Source: Undaria pinnatifida (taxonomy: Eukaryota > Sar > Phaeophyceae > Laminariales > Alariaceae). Taken from it: a DNA stretch of 64,000 nt. The translations under genes were made by a program, and so were the position numbers. The DNA lies in assembly GCA_012845835.1 (NCBI GenBank), contig JABAKD010000025.1, positions 25,837,504 to 25,901,503 of the forward strand, given 5' to 3'. A model generated the notes under the pieces. The model saw only the letters and a program-made list of their open reading frames with translations. It had not been told where the DNA came from and did not search any database. Below are positions 52,005 through 63,929 of the stretch, piece by piece. Positions within the stretch are counted from its first letter, which is position 1, and each line of letters starts with the position of its first letter.

Positions 52005-54907
52005 GCTGGCTTTCGCTGCTACTATCACGCAGTAGTAACAGCTAGCTGTAGGGACAAGGAAAAACAAACGAACCGATCAACGATATCCGACAAAAAAGAA
52101 AACAAATCGAACCCGGGTGGTGAGCCGTAAACAAAAAACACAAAAAAAAAAAACGTAACACAACACATCGTATATATTTATATCAGTGGGCCAGTCATCA
52201 CAACTAATATTTATACAAAACATCGTTCATCACGGCAATCAAATCGTGAATACCGTACGTAGCACAGCAAGGGAACTTGAATGTCGGACACCACGTTAAA
52301 CATCACGGTGTATCTGCCACAAAACCAGGACACGGGGTGCTACGATACAGGTACACCACTTTTCCCAAAGAAAGGGGCTCCTCAATTTCGGAGCTGAAGA
52401 CCTCTCCCAAAAACTGATTCGGAGGACAAAAAAATCGCTTGCCGGTACAAAAAAAAATCCCATGGCCTAGGTACTCAACACGAGAACCATGCAAGAAAAC
52501 GGCCTGTTTCCCACGATTTTGGGTTAAGAAGCCCCTTCATTCAAAAAACAGTTTCAGCCAAAAAGCGCTACCTCCATCGTAGCACCCGTCCCAGGTAAAA
52601 AATAAAAAACAACATCCACTCATTCATCCATCCACGAATGAATACCATGTACGTAACTGGCCACTAGAATGGAGGTCTCATCAGGGTGCTGGTCGCCTGC
52701 CGCTCGCTGTCGTCGTGCCTGTGAAACCGCTAGACACAGACACACCAGAGCTATACCATCTGGCGGGGGTGGGTGGGTAACTACGGGAACCTTTTTGTGC
52801 GGTAGCTTTTGGGGTCACTCGTACTTGCGAATGACCGCCCTAGTTCGTTACCGGAGTTGAGCTTTCGTCCTGTTTGAAATTCCGACACGAGTGCGCAAGG
52901 GAACGGAAAGCTACGTATGTATACGCTGCGCCAAAAAGATCGGGCCTGAAGTATTTTCGGTCAGTCAAGAGCAGAGTCACTCACGAGTGCGAGGGGCCTT
53001 AAAATCCGCTACTAACAGTGACAAAAGGGCGACATCTAGACTATATACACTATATTTTTTCGCCCAGAAAGAAACTGTGAACACATCTGCAACGTTTGGT
53101 TTGGCTTCTTCGGGTACCGTGATAGCTGCATGGAACCGCGTGCGCCTGGTGAACGCGCGACGGGGGCCGGGTCTCCTCGACTTCGAGGGGTCGGGGCTGC
53201 CGATTTCCGTCGCGACTTGGCCGGCATCGGCCGAGAGAGGGTGGCTGGGGATGGGGCGCCTGGTGCATCATCACATCCCCCCTACCCCACCCTTGGTCCA
53301 GATGGACGCAACCGGTAGCTTGTGGTCGTATGCCGAGTGGTGGCGGTTGCCGCTATGATATGGCCGGTAGCTTGTGGTTGTATGCCGAGTGGTGGCGGTT
53401 GCCGCTATGATATGGCCGGTATTTCTGGCTGGCGCAGCCCGGCTCCATAGAGGGACCAGTACTTCCTTGCAGTTATACACACATACATGATGACATCGCG
53501 CGTACGTACCCAAATCATTACAACAATAACTGCATACTAAATGAAAAGCACCTCGGATTTGAATGATGTTTTCTACACTCGAATGAGAAAACTGCAATTA
53601 GCAAAAGTGCCGATCGATGAGATCTCCCCGAAGCCACGATTTCCTTTGTTCGCGCCCCCCGTTCATTTGGACAAAACCAACTCTCAGCTTCGTTCCAGAG
53701 GGGGGTGCTATCTTGCACGTCACGCGCTAATTTTCGACGAAGACGGTCGATTGCGGTAGCTCTCGGGCACCTCATATATGAGCGTCTGTGCGTGCGTGCG
53801 CGCGCATCCATCTTGCGTTGAAAAAAAAAAAAAAAATACACGGCCAACGCTAGCCAAGGAAACTAAGTTTTTGTCTCGGTTGGCATTCGCTGGCAACAGA
53901 AAATCTGTCTCATGTACGTATGATATTCGCTTGCGACAGAGAAAATATCGCCCAGGAAATCCAGAAAATTCCAGAAAACCGGCAAAGAAAAACAAAAAGC
54001 CAGACTTGGACGGACACGAAAAGTGCCAAACCAGCCAACAAACAAAGAGCTACAAAACGAGAAATGGCAGCACACATCTTTGTCAGACGCAAAATACCCG
54101 GGAAATACGATAATTCCGGCGGTGCTTGACCCTATTGCAAAAACAATAACCCACACTACACAAACTAAGCAAAGCGATGTTCCCAAACAGAACCGTGGGT
54201 ACCCTTCAAAGAGGGCTTTGCTGCAGAAAAATAGTCCCCGTAAGCGGAGTTAGAGGTCGAGGGAGGCGCATCAAACTCGTGAGACTCAAAAACAAGCTGC
54301 CCGGAGAATCACGCATCGATCCACAAAAAAAAACAAAAACATGCTCGATTCATGACTCACAACGTCAGGCAGGGGGGTGTACTCGTTTGTTGCTCGCCTT
54401 CAAGCCATTAGACCATCGACCACGCATTCCATTTGAGACGGAGAACCGTTCCTACTCCTATTAGACACTTCCGGAGGTGCAAGTGAGATACATGCGCACG
54501 CACGCCGCACGACAAAGACCTCGAAACAAAATCGGATAATGCACATAAACCAAGTGCATACGAAGTACATACCAGCAGGGATGGAAGAACATAAAAAGTA
54601 GAACCCAACAGGATACACCAAAAACATCGGAAAATAAATAAATAAACCTATGATAGCAGCGACAGGCCCTTTCTTTGGTGACGTCTACGGTACGACCAAG
54701 GTCGACTTCCCGAGCTCTTCTCACCCCACCCGCTGCGGCGCACCATACAGGCGACAACCGGCACACGGCAACACAACCGTGTATTTAAAAACCACATGGT
54801 ACAGAGTAGCCGCTGCGCAAAACTAAACGCTACCGCGCTACGAAAGGCCTCTCGTGACAAGGGGACACGCAAAACAAATCAAGATACGGCATACAAGGGA
54901 ATGGGGG

Positions 54908-54939
<32 letters not shown>

Positions 54940-56918
54940 ATGGAAAATATCGAAAGCAACACCAAAAGAAAAAAGACGAGCAAAATCACCCAAAATAAGT
55001 AGACAAGAACAAGAGGCAGAGAGAGGCTCCAAAATTCAAAAATTCCCAAGGCTTGCCTTCGACCTAAATACAATAAAAAAAACGAGCGAAAAAAAACGGC
55101 TGAACACGGTGGCTAATTTTCCGGTAGAAGCGTGCGCAATCTGTTGTTTTTTTTCAGCAAACACACACCCTAATGTCAAGCCCGCCGGCAAATGTGCTGG
55201 GGTTCCCACATGCCCCACCAACCATCCACCCGCATAAAAGCTGGGGCAAAACAAGCCCCCCACCGTTATCCCCACCGTAAACAAGCATATATGCTGGGGC
55301 TCACACCCATCCGCATATATGGTGGCGTGTTCATACGCCGTCCCCCCTACGATCACGCCTACCCGCGTACACGCTGGGGTTCCCATGTCCTACCCCCCCC
55401 CCCTCCCCCCTCGAAAAAACAAAATCCACGATTTCTCACTACACAGTAAGCAGCCGGCGCAAGGCAACCGGGCTGAAAAAATGAATCCTACCAAACGTAC
55501 AATGAACGCCTCACACATTTGTTCAAAACCTGCAATCGCTTGCGTTGCAACAAACACGCCCCCCTCCCTGCATGTCATACAAGACTAAGGCAAAACATCT
55601 GAACACATATTTTCCCGTGTTGGGACCTAACTCAAGCCAAAACACAGCTGAACCCTATTTATCTTCTCGACACCCGACTAAGACAAGACAGCTGAACGAT
55701 GTCTTCCTTTCTCGTCACCTGTCTGACTAAGAAAAGACAGCTGAACGATGTCTTATTTTCTCGTCACCTATAGCTGAGACACAACAGCTGCAACATTCTT
55801 CCCTCCCGTCTTGTGACTCAAGACGAAGACGAGACAAGACAACTAGCTGACTGTGCACGGCGGGACACGTCGGGCCCGCCAACACGCAAAATATAATGCG
55901 CGCCCTTCGCAAGAAAGGAACGCACAAAAAAAAAAGTCGCGACCTCAAACGGACCCAGTACCGACTTGACCCAGAAACCCAGCCCAATCCAACTCAACCC
56001 AACACCGTCCCACCCAACCCACCGCAACCCAACCAAACAGGATGAAAACAGTACGCCACGTTATAACCGCGGAGTGAATCTGCACCAACGCCTGGCAGAC
56101 ACATCACACTACTCGGAATTTGAGTGGGACCAACTTTGTGCACAAGGTAAAAAGGTACATTTTTATCTCCTCCCCATCACATTTGCCCACCCCACCCGTC
56201 ACGCGAAACTGCTCGGAATTAAGAAGGACCAGTGTTGCAGTAGCAAAAACAACTACGCTTTCTCCACTTCTCTTCACACTTTCCCACCCCACTCGCGACG
56301 AGAAACTATGAGATATTTGATAGGGACAAAAATTTCTACAGCGAAAGGGGCTAGGCTATCTCTCCTTTTCCTCACACTTGCCCACCCCGCCCGTAACGCC
56401 ACGTGAGAAGGGGAAATTTTCGCGTGTATTTGCCCACCCCAGTCCACCAGTGACCAGTAAGTCTCTCTGGTTGCTCTTTCCTCCCGCTATTCGTTCTTAC
56501 TCGTGAGGAGGGCGAGCATAAGAGAGAACGTCACAAGAGGGTACTCTCTTATCACTGCGGGTACTAATGCACTGGTTACTGTGGTCGGTCAAAACCGCAC
56601 TACAGCAGTGCGCTTGACTATGCCACTCTGTACTTGACCGGGAATACAAGACACGCTTCGGTACTAATACAATCCACCCTGTCCACGTCCGGAAATGCAA
56701 GAATCACTCGAGTACGAATATGCTTATATGAACACCCAACTATAACTTGCATATCCGGATATAGTGGGAGTTTTGTTAGCACCCCGGAAGGCGGTGTCCC
56801 GCAACATAATAAACGTTTCGGCACTAATACGAACACCCAAACGTTTCCCACATTTCCGACAGAGTGGGGGGTTTCTTAGCACAATGGAAGGCGATCCGGT
56901 GCCACTGGGGCTACTTGT
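52005..56918. other. Intergenic repeats 3' of the epimerase gene
   Basis: Contents: repeat R2 (minus) at 52375-52600; a 52-bp tandem duplication (53310-53414); a LINE-tail copy (minus) at 54370-54475; a 34-base G-rich run (54904-54940); degenerate tandem units containing GCTGGGGTTCCCA (55195-55385), CAGCTGAACGATGTCTT (55635-55800) and TTGCCCACCCCACCCGT (56105-56410). No gene was recognised. Confidence 0.5.
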
Positions 56919-57039
56919 TTAGCACAATGGGAGCCGGTCCGACTGCGCCGTAAAGCAGGAGGTGTCAATGTCATCGGATTCGCCGGTGGTAGCTTCCCCG
57001 ACGTTGTCCACAACGTGCGTCTCAGTAGACCGCAAAAAC
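56919..57039 (-). CDS. C5-epimerase last exon
   Basis: Acceptor TTTGTCTCAG with one base, then FLRSTETHVVDNVGEATTGE, ending with TAA. A 40-bp duplicate of the CCATTGTGCTAA end lies just 3' of the stop. Confidence 0.75.
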
Positions 57040-60000
57040 CTGAGACAAAACAACACAAAACACATCAAGCTTTCATGAGCGGAAAAGGCGTTTCAGAGCG
57101 GTGGATTCAGCCGATAGCGGTCGGAGGCCAAACCACAAGTTAATAATACGATGGAGCTCGACAGCAAGACACACAGGCCTTGCAGCGACAATGGGAACGG
57201 GCCCAAACACCTTTGTGCCTGTGTCCTGCGTACGAGGAGGCGTAAGCTTAAAACAGGTGAATCGTTTGAGCAGGGAGGGCAAAACGGGTACGTCAGGGGT
57301 AAGGGGGAGGGTAGGACGTCTGCACTCACACAAAATAGCCGCCCTCTCCGTTGAACGTGTTCGAAGACACCTCTGTACCGTCGGCGTCTTCGACGTCCAC
57401 CACGGTGTTGACGTCGTAGTTCACGACGTTGTTGCTGTAAAAAACAAAAAAACGAACAAGAGGTTGCTATCATTAGTACACGGGTCCGTATATTGCATGG
57501 AGGAATGTCACCGTAACCCTTACTGTAGGTACACGGGAGTCTATGTCACAAGGAGGCATGCGTTGCAGCAACAGGGCAGCTGTTGCTACAAGGAGGCTTA
57601 TACACGGAGGCATGCCCTTGAGCACAAAAAACTCAAGGGCGGAAAAACCAGAAAGAAAAGGAAACAACGAAAACAAAAAAAAGGCAAAAAAAAACGTACG
57701 AGCAAAAGAAAAAAAAAAAACTTCTCGACGAACCTGAAGACGTTGTTGACGTTGATTCCCGTGAAGGGGTCTACCTCCGGAATCTCGTCCGACGAGCCGT
57801 AGTAGACGTAGATGTCGCTGTACCTGTTTTCCGTCAAAGTGTTTCCATCAAACTGATGGGAGTTTCAACAGCAAACGAATCAAACGAGAGGAAGAATGAG
57901 CAGGGGGCGGGGACCAGTCAGACGAGGAAAAACGAAGGCCAGAGTCGGGTAGATACCCGGGTATCCTAGGAGTAAAAACTCGATGTAAATCGAGCAGGAA
58001 TCTACCCGAGTATTATACCCCTCGAAAAAAAACGGGTACACAGGGTGCACAGGGTACACCCCCCAAAGAAAAATCGATGAAAAATCAACGACCAATGGGA
58101 ATGCTGGATCCTCTGTCCGACAAAAACGAAGAAGGCATGTGCTGAGCGGGGATAAGGGACGACCCCCTGTGACCACGGCTTGTCCAGAAGACGGAAACCA
58201 CAACGTTATGATGAAAAAAAGGAAGAGTGTTACTCGTACACGAGTACTCGTATGCGAAGCACAAACAGCTAGCCGCAATTCTGATTGCGAAGCATAAAAA
58301 GCCAGCCGCAATTCTGATCATTAACAAGACCGAAACGCACCACGTTGTTTCGAGCCCAAGATCACGATCGCTCGGGTGTATCAAGCCCGCTTGTCTGGGC
58401 AATACAGTATCATAGGGGTTTCCCGCTACAGTGGCGGTATGTGCACAACAGAGGGAAACACCGGCACTACAGCTAGCGGCAACCGGCACTACTCCGCGTA
58501 CTGTCACTACTGGTTGCTCCCTTGTACGCAGAGCGATGCTACAGCACTATAGCGGGCAACCGGCACTACTTCGCATACTGACAATACTTATTGTTTCCAT
58601 GTGTGCCACATGATTTCACAGGTACGGTAGCGGGCAACAGGCACTACCCAACCGGCATTATAGCAGGACATTTACTAAAATTTCAATTAGGTACCCGAGC
58701 ACCCCTACATATGTATATATATTTTTTTTCTTCGAACACTTGTACTTTCCAGCATCCGGACAAAGCCGTGGTCACAGGTGTCGTCCCTTCTCCCCCCCGG
58801 TTCTTGCTTTCAATTTTTATCGCGCATAGGGTTCAGCAATCCCACTGCTCGTCGAGTTTTCATCGAGTGTTGCTAACTCACGCTCTCGCGCTTTCCGCAA
58901 GTCGCAAGTCAATTTGTGCACAAGAAAAAGTCCCCACGAATTCATACGAGTATGCACACGGGGGTATTCGAACTCACGAAACTGACCTATACCAGGCTCG
59001 AGGATAACCTGATACGCCACCGGGGCCACCATGCACATCCTTGACAACAAGCAACCCGAACCAAAACGCGCCGCGCTAACTCAACACAATGTGGATGCCA
59101 GGTCCCAACCCCCTAGAGAGCGCCGTCTCATTATACACAACTTCAAGGCTAACCTGAGGTCCCTCACTCCGTTCCGTGTAGGCCCCGAGGTACCGATCCA
59201 CCTCGGCGTGTCCACACCACTACACAAGAGAGAACCTGCTGCGGGCACCACCTCACCCTCAAAAGCAGCCAACCAAAACGGACACAAGCAGCATAAACAC
59301 GCCCGTGAAAACAACCTACGCCTAAACTTACCACATTGTCTGTGGAGCCCAAGATGACACGGAAGCCCCAGCGGTTAGTGCCGAAGGAGTTGCCCGTAAC
59401 GCTGCAACGGGAGGTCTCTACCAGAGACAAGCCCGCGTCGAAGTTATCCGTGCACTCGTTGCCTGCTCAAAACCAACGCACAAAACAGGAGGGTGCCAAA
59501 GAGAGAAAACATATTGGACCACAAAATCCTAAATACTGCTGTGTAGAGAGTTTCTACAAGTTCCAACCGTGCCAGGCCATTCCACCGGCAGTATAACGCA
59601 GTGGCACGATTCAACCGGCCCTATTGGGAGCAAAAATCGCTACTACAGAGTGGGTACCCCGATCTGCGCCCGGTGACAAAGCCGAAACAAGCGCTCTAAA
59701 CCAAACATTGCTCTTATCTGTAGTGAAAAATACATAGCTTTTCGTATAGACGGGACGCGCCGATTAGACCCGCTGTCAAAAGTCCCGAACGCTCTTAACC
59801 CCTTTAGAGCCCCAAAATCCCTCCCTATACTAACTTCGAATGAATTTGTCCCCAAAAAGGCTTTCCAGTAGTGCAGGCAATAAACCGGGGTACCCACTGC
59901 AGATGGGTGGGAACATCAATTAAAATTCGAATAACACACACCGAGTGTCCAAAAAAAAAAAAAAAAAATGTTTGCAGGGAGACGATGCGTTTGTTTGTTC

Positions 60001-63000
60001 GTTTTTTTTTTTCATCGCATTTATTAACCTCGCACCGCTCTCGCGCTCCCTCCCAATAGTGACGTAAGATCCGGGGTGACATAGCGACCAAGGCTACAAT
60101 AGCCCCCCCTCTCCTCCCCCCCTTTTTTTTTTGCAGTGAATCGGGAAGTCACTCGCGCCAAGTGACCCCTCCTATTCCTTCGCGGTGTTGAATTTTTGTG
60201 GTTGTAAACTTTGCGATATGAATCCCGCGATTGAACGGTAAGCTAAGCTACGAAAACAAAATAACCTATAGCTGTGTTCTTGTCTGTCTGTGAGGTATAG
60301 AGTCACTCGTGCGAGTAGCTCTAACCCGGTACTGAAAAGGGCGGCACCCGCCCTATCGTAGTCTTGGTCTAGCGGGCACTACTCCCCCCTCCCCACTACG
60401 GTAGAGAGAGACGATATGTATGTACCTGACACGATGCTGTCATCGCAGCTCTTGTGGAGCATGATCCCGCTGCCGTCGTTGTCGTACGAAATGTTGTCCT
60501 TCACCAGCAAGTGGTCGCACCGCTTAGACGCGATGATTCCGTGGTTGCCTTAAGACAGCAAGATAAGGACACGCGAGAGGGAAAAAAACAAGTAATAATA
60601 AGTGATGGAACATAGAAGTCAAATAGCAAAAAACTGCTGCTGTGCCGGCAACGAACAACAAAAGACGCTAGATGATTCCGAGGTTCCAGAGACAGAACAA
60701 AGGGCGCACGCAAAGGACACACACGGAAAGCAAACAAAAACAAATACAAGTAATATTATTATACTAGGTACCTGTGAAAGTATTAGGCCATATGGAGTCC
60801 TAGGGACTGACTACTGCTGCAGAGGATTCCTCACGAGCAAAAACAACATGAGACATGGGAATAGCTCTGAAACATGGAACGACCGCTATGATATCATCTA
60901 TTCCATCCCAACCGCGACGAGACCAATCAAACGGAGGACCCGAGGAGGGCTCAAGATTGCAGCACGGGTCCCGTACGCAATGGCGTACGTTGGCTCAAGT
61001 TCTGCCGCCCTCACCAAGGGTTTCTTTTCGCCTTTCTCCAGGCGACCAGACGGCTGTGTCACAAATCTCACCAGTACAGCAATGCTGATGCCCTCCTACA
61101 TAGCCGTCATGTGCCAGCTGACAACACCGAAAATATACCGATATCTAAGCACCGAAGTACTACAGCAGTACAAGTAGTATCGCGGGTTTCTAGTCGTGCC
61201 AAGGGATTTCACCGGCACTATACGGGTAGTAGGCACTATTCGACCGGCACTGTAGCGGCTGTAGGCATTATTCAACCGGCACTATGGCGGCAGCAGGCAC
61301 TATCAAACGGCACCCTGGCGGCAGCAGGCACTATTCAACCGGCATTACGAGGGGACCCCCCACTAAAGGTGGCGCAAGCCGAGCATGAAAAAAAAAAAAA
61401 CGCCGCCACCCACGCTGCACATCTCCGTTGCTTCGTGGCTGGGCTCTTGAAAGGAACCCCGCTACGTGCGCGAAACGAAAACGAAACGCCGTGCACGTTA
61501 CTCGAAATCCCCATTATTGTTTTCTAAACCACCACTCCCATCATGCACGTCCTTTTCGGTTTCAACAATTCGGTCAGAAAAAACACCCCTTGGGGTGTAT
61601 TGTTCTGTCTTGCGCGTTCAACCCCTTGAGAGCCCCCGAACCCCTCCCTATACTTAGTCCAAGTAATTTTGTCCCCAAAAAAGGGATTCCAGTTGTAAAG
61701 GGGTTTTAACAGAATACAATACTTGAAGCAAAACTCCATGTGCTACTCGTACTGATGTTCCCTGTCTCCCCATACGTGAAGCAAAACTACATATGCTATC
61801 GTATACGAGTACCTCTCTCGCCGGGTCTGATCTCATTTGTTGCGGCTGGCAGCGGGTTCAATCTAATCTATCTAGTTCATCTCACCGTTATTGTAGACAA
61901 CGTTGTTCGAGATGGTGAGGTAGTCGCTGTCGTCGTGGGGGTCGAAGCCGTACACGTGGTTGTCTGAGGAGGGGGAGAAAGACAAAAAAAGGGCATAAGC
62001 CAATAAAAGGTATACCGCTGTCGTCGTGGGGGTCGAAGCCGTACACGTGGTTGTCTGAGGAGGGGGAGAAAGACAAAAAAAGGGTATCAGTCAACAAAAG
62101 GTATACCGCTGCTTTCGTGGGGATCGAAGCCGTACACGTAGTCGTCCGAGGAGAAGAAAAAAAAAGCAAAAAGGGCATCAGCCAGTAAACGGTATACCGC
62201 TGTCGTCGTGAGGGTCAAAACCTGTACACGTGGTGGACTGAGGGGGAGGAACGGAGGGGGCGGCCAAACTAGCGACGACCACCACAAGTGCAAAATAGTA
62301 CAGCTGGGGAGGAGGGGAGTACGCATTCATTGCTTGCCTTATTAGCGGGATGATTATTAGCGGGGATGAGCATACGCGCATAAGTGTACAGCTCGTGAAG
62401 AGGGGGGGGGGGCATACAAAAAAGAGGGTAGGTGGACGGCCGCAAATGACAAAGGATTATCAGTCGTGGTGGAACATGCGTCAACCTGATACCCATCGAT
62501 TCAGTCTTTTGTCTGTTCAACCTTCGGTGTGTTATTCTGTCTGAATCTGACTTTTAGGGTTAATCAGTCTGTCTGTCTGGCTACTGATGTTATCAATATT
62601 TATATATACACTAGAAAAATAAAAATCCACTCCAGCTGTGAGATCGAATATTTTGTCGAAAATCATCTTTGCAAGCTGTGTGTGATACTCCGATCGCGCG
62701 CATTACGGGTTGTGTGTGATATATATATACTTCTCTCAACATCTGTCAACAGTTCTGTACAGATGCCCGTCTGTAAACCTGCCCGTTTCAAGGGCTCCAA
62801 CGCAAGGAAATGGGCCGACGTGCGTCGGTACGCCTTTTCTGTTCTTCCCATATCGCCGTGCATTCTTCGTCAGCCAAGCCCGTGTAACCCGGTACCCTTT
62901 TTACATCCTCTGTCACTGCTGTGGTACTGCTGGTATACGCCTTTAACAGACTACGAACCATGCATCTGACGATTATCTATTCTTCGGTTTGTCTGAACTT

Positions 63001-63373
63001 TTTTAGTGTGCGTGTGCTTTTTAACGCCTGGGACCGCTCGCGCTGTCGCTACTGCGGGAAGTGAAGGACACGCCAGCTATCGCTGGATTGCGAATACAAT
63101 TGAGATAAATCGACACACACGGCGTGCATGACAATAGATGGGAGTGTGGTGAGCTCAAGTTTTTATTTTTTCCCATCCGCTGGAGGATTTTTTTTTTTTT
63201 CAATGTCGGTTTTTCTCACCGTGCATTTCGTTGCTGTCCCAGAAACCACCCAAGTGCCCGTAGCTGTACATGCCGTACCACATGTGGTGAATGTTGGAGC
63301 CCGTCATGTCACCGTACACGCGGACTGAGTCGAACAGGTCCAGGTTGCTCAAGTCCTCGCACAGCCCGCGCAC
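56919..63373 (-). CDS. Mannuronan C5-epimerase, AlgG-like (N-terminally incomplete)
   Basis: Seven minus-strand exons join with agreeing phase: 63373-63220, 61963-61886, 60548-60426, 59462-59332, 57852-57734, 57434-57330 and 57039-56919 (TAA). They give about 278 residues. The product is a right-handed parallel beta-helix of the AlgG/mannuronan C5-epimerase family. It shows VRVYGDMTGSNIHH, YGFDPHDDSDYLTI with the catalytic DPHD motif, NHGIIASKRCDHL, GSGIMLHKSCDDS and DAGLSLVETSRCSVTGNSF in family order. Such enzymes convert mannuronate to guluronate within alginate at the cell surface or in the wall. The N-terminal part, including any signal peptide, is missing or lies in uncertain exons to the right and beyond the window. 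The C-terminal exon is Asp/Glu/Thr-rich and ends TSCFTAQSDRLPLC. Confidence 0.9.
57330..57434 (-). CDS. C5-epimerase exon (beta-helix)
   Basis: Acceptor TTTTTTACAG with one base, then NNVVNYDVNTVVDVEDADG and SSNTFNGEGGYF. The donor GTGAGT follows after two spare bases. Confidence 0.8.
57734..57852 (-). CDS. C5-epimerase exon (beta-helix)
   Basis: Acceptor CTCCCATCAG in phase 0, reading FDGNTLTENRYSDIYVYYG and ending INVNNVF with two spare bases before GTTCGT. It continues STDNV of the previous exon in the usual coil register. Confidence 0.8.
58140..58200 (+). mobile_element. SINE 3'-end fragment
   Basis: GGGACGACCCCCTGTGACCA and CGGCTTGTCCAGAAG match the tail of the SINE copies in the opposite orientation. 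The tRNA-like head is absent. Confidence 0.6.
58425..58690. repeat. CCGGCACTA-type repeat block in an epimerase intron
   Basis: Contains GTGGCGGTATGTGCACA, AACACCGGCACTACAG and several CAACCGGCACTACT words, as in the elements at 4385 and 14283, but without their end repeats. Confidence 0.6.
58737..59030 (-). mobile_element. tRNA-derived SINE, copy 2
   Basis: Closely similar to 46381-46670 over its whole length, with the same A-box-like word. The B box is one base off (GTTCGAATA). It sits in an intron of the epimerase gene, in the same orientation as the gene. Confidence 0.75.
59332..59462 (-). CDS. C5-epimerase exon (beta-helix)
   Basis: Acceptor TTTTGAGCAG, donor GTG/GTAAGT. It reads NECTDNFDAGLSLVETSRC, then SVTGNSFGTNRWGFRVILG, ending on a codon boundary. 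Confidence 0.9.
60426..60548 (-). CDS. C5-epimerase exon (beta-helix)
   Basis: Acceptor TGTCTTAAG, donor TCAG/GTACAT. It reads NHGIIASKRCDHLLVKDN and GSGIMLHKSCDDSIVS, two conserved beta-helix coils. One base is carried over at each side. Confidence 0.9.
61886..61963 (-). CDS. C5-epimerase exon with catalytic DPHD motif
   Basis: Acceptor CCCCTCCTCAG, donor AACG/GTGAGA. It reads NHVYGFDPHDDSDYLTISNN. The DPHD residues are those regarded as catalytic in AlgG-type epimerases. Three truncated copies of its 5' part lie just upstream. Confidence 0.9.
62000..62252 (-). pseudogene. Three truncated tandem copies of the DPHD exon
   Basis: At about 62023-62063, 62107-62151 and 62203-62252 (minus strand) the exon start recurs: the splice acceptor, then codons for HVYGFDPHDDS or variants. 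Each copy breaks off at the same point into GGTATACC and an intron-like tail. Copy spacing is about 85-95 bases. The copies lack donors and run into stops. One keeps DPHE instead of DPHD. Confidence 0.8.
62620..62725. repeat. Dispersed repeat shared with 10075-10190
   Basis: CCAGCTGTGAGATCGAATAT, GCAAGCTGTGTGTGATACTC and CGATCGCGCG occur in the same order in both blocks. Confidence 0.75.
63220..63373 (-). CDS. C5-epimerase exon with VRVYGD motif
   Basis: Acceptor TTTTTTTGCAG, donor CACG/GTGAGA. It reads VRGLCEDLSNLDLFDSVRVY, then GSNIHHMWYGMYSYGHLGG, and leaves one base that completes Asp with the next exon. Confidence 0.85.
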
Positions 63374-63522
63374 CTGCAAAAAAAGGCACAACAAGAACAG
63401 AAGCGCAAGAACACAGCAAGTAATTATTTAGAAAAAAAAAACCCCGGTATACCCCTGGTATTTACACTTTCATTATCTCGACCATGTTTCTTTTGTAACT
63501 CATGACGTTGTAATTTATTACC

Positions 63523-63929
63523 GTTGTTATTTATTCGTCGTAGCGAGTTTCGGACTGGAGCTTTATTGTTCAGATGAGATACGAAAAGGCTCTGGAAATT
63601 GGGCCGCGTATCATACTCCCAATCCTGCCGGCGAAAAAACAAATTACAGCAGCAGCAGTAGCGTAGCAGTGTGGAAAATGTTTCGCTGCAGATGATTTTA
63701 TGAAAATATTTCAAGGACGTCAGCCGTGAGTTCGACGAATTTCGGGTCAATACTCATCTTTGCAAGCTGCGGTGTTGGTACTTACTTGTAATATACTATG
63801 TAGGTGGGTTTTTTCACAATGGGAGGGGTCATATTGTTCTGTTAAAAAACAAAGTTGCAGATTATTGCCCACCTGCGGGAATGGGAACGAGCAACGCAGT
63901 CTAATTCTGAGAGCCATACTTAACATCTG
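63523..63929 (-). CDS. Possible upstream exons of the C5-epimerase gene
   Basis: Two exon-like stretches have splice borders: 63929-63876 (MLSMALRIRLRCSFPFPQ, phase 0 at both ends) and 63630-63523 (DWEYDTRPNFQSLF..., leaving one base). The second does not match the phase of the exon at 63373, so a further exon, skipping or a misread must be involved. Neither has a recognisable motif. Confidence 0.3.
63700..63860. repeat. Dispersed repeat shared with 9925-10060
   Basis: CAAGGACGTCAGCCGTGAGT, GCAAGCTGCG and AATATACTATGTRGGTG occur in order in both blocks, with a short G-rich GGGAGGGGTC end. Confidence 0.75.

Noticed and set aside
53036-53358. Overlapping frames in a GC-rich block that look coding on both strands
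   Set aside because: No acceptor or donor combination gives a consistent exon, no motif is recognisable, and part of the block is a 52-bp tandem duplication.
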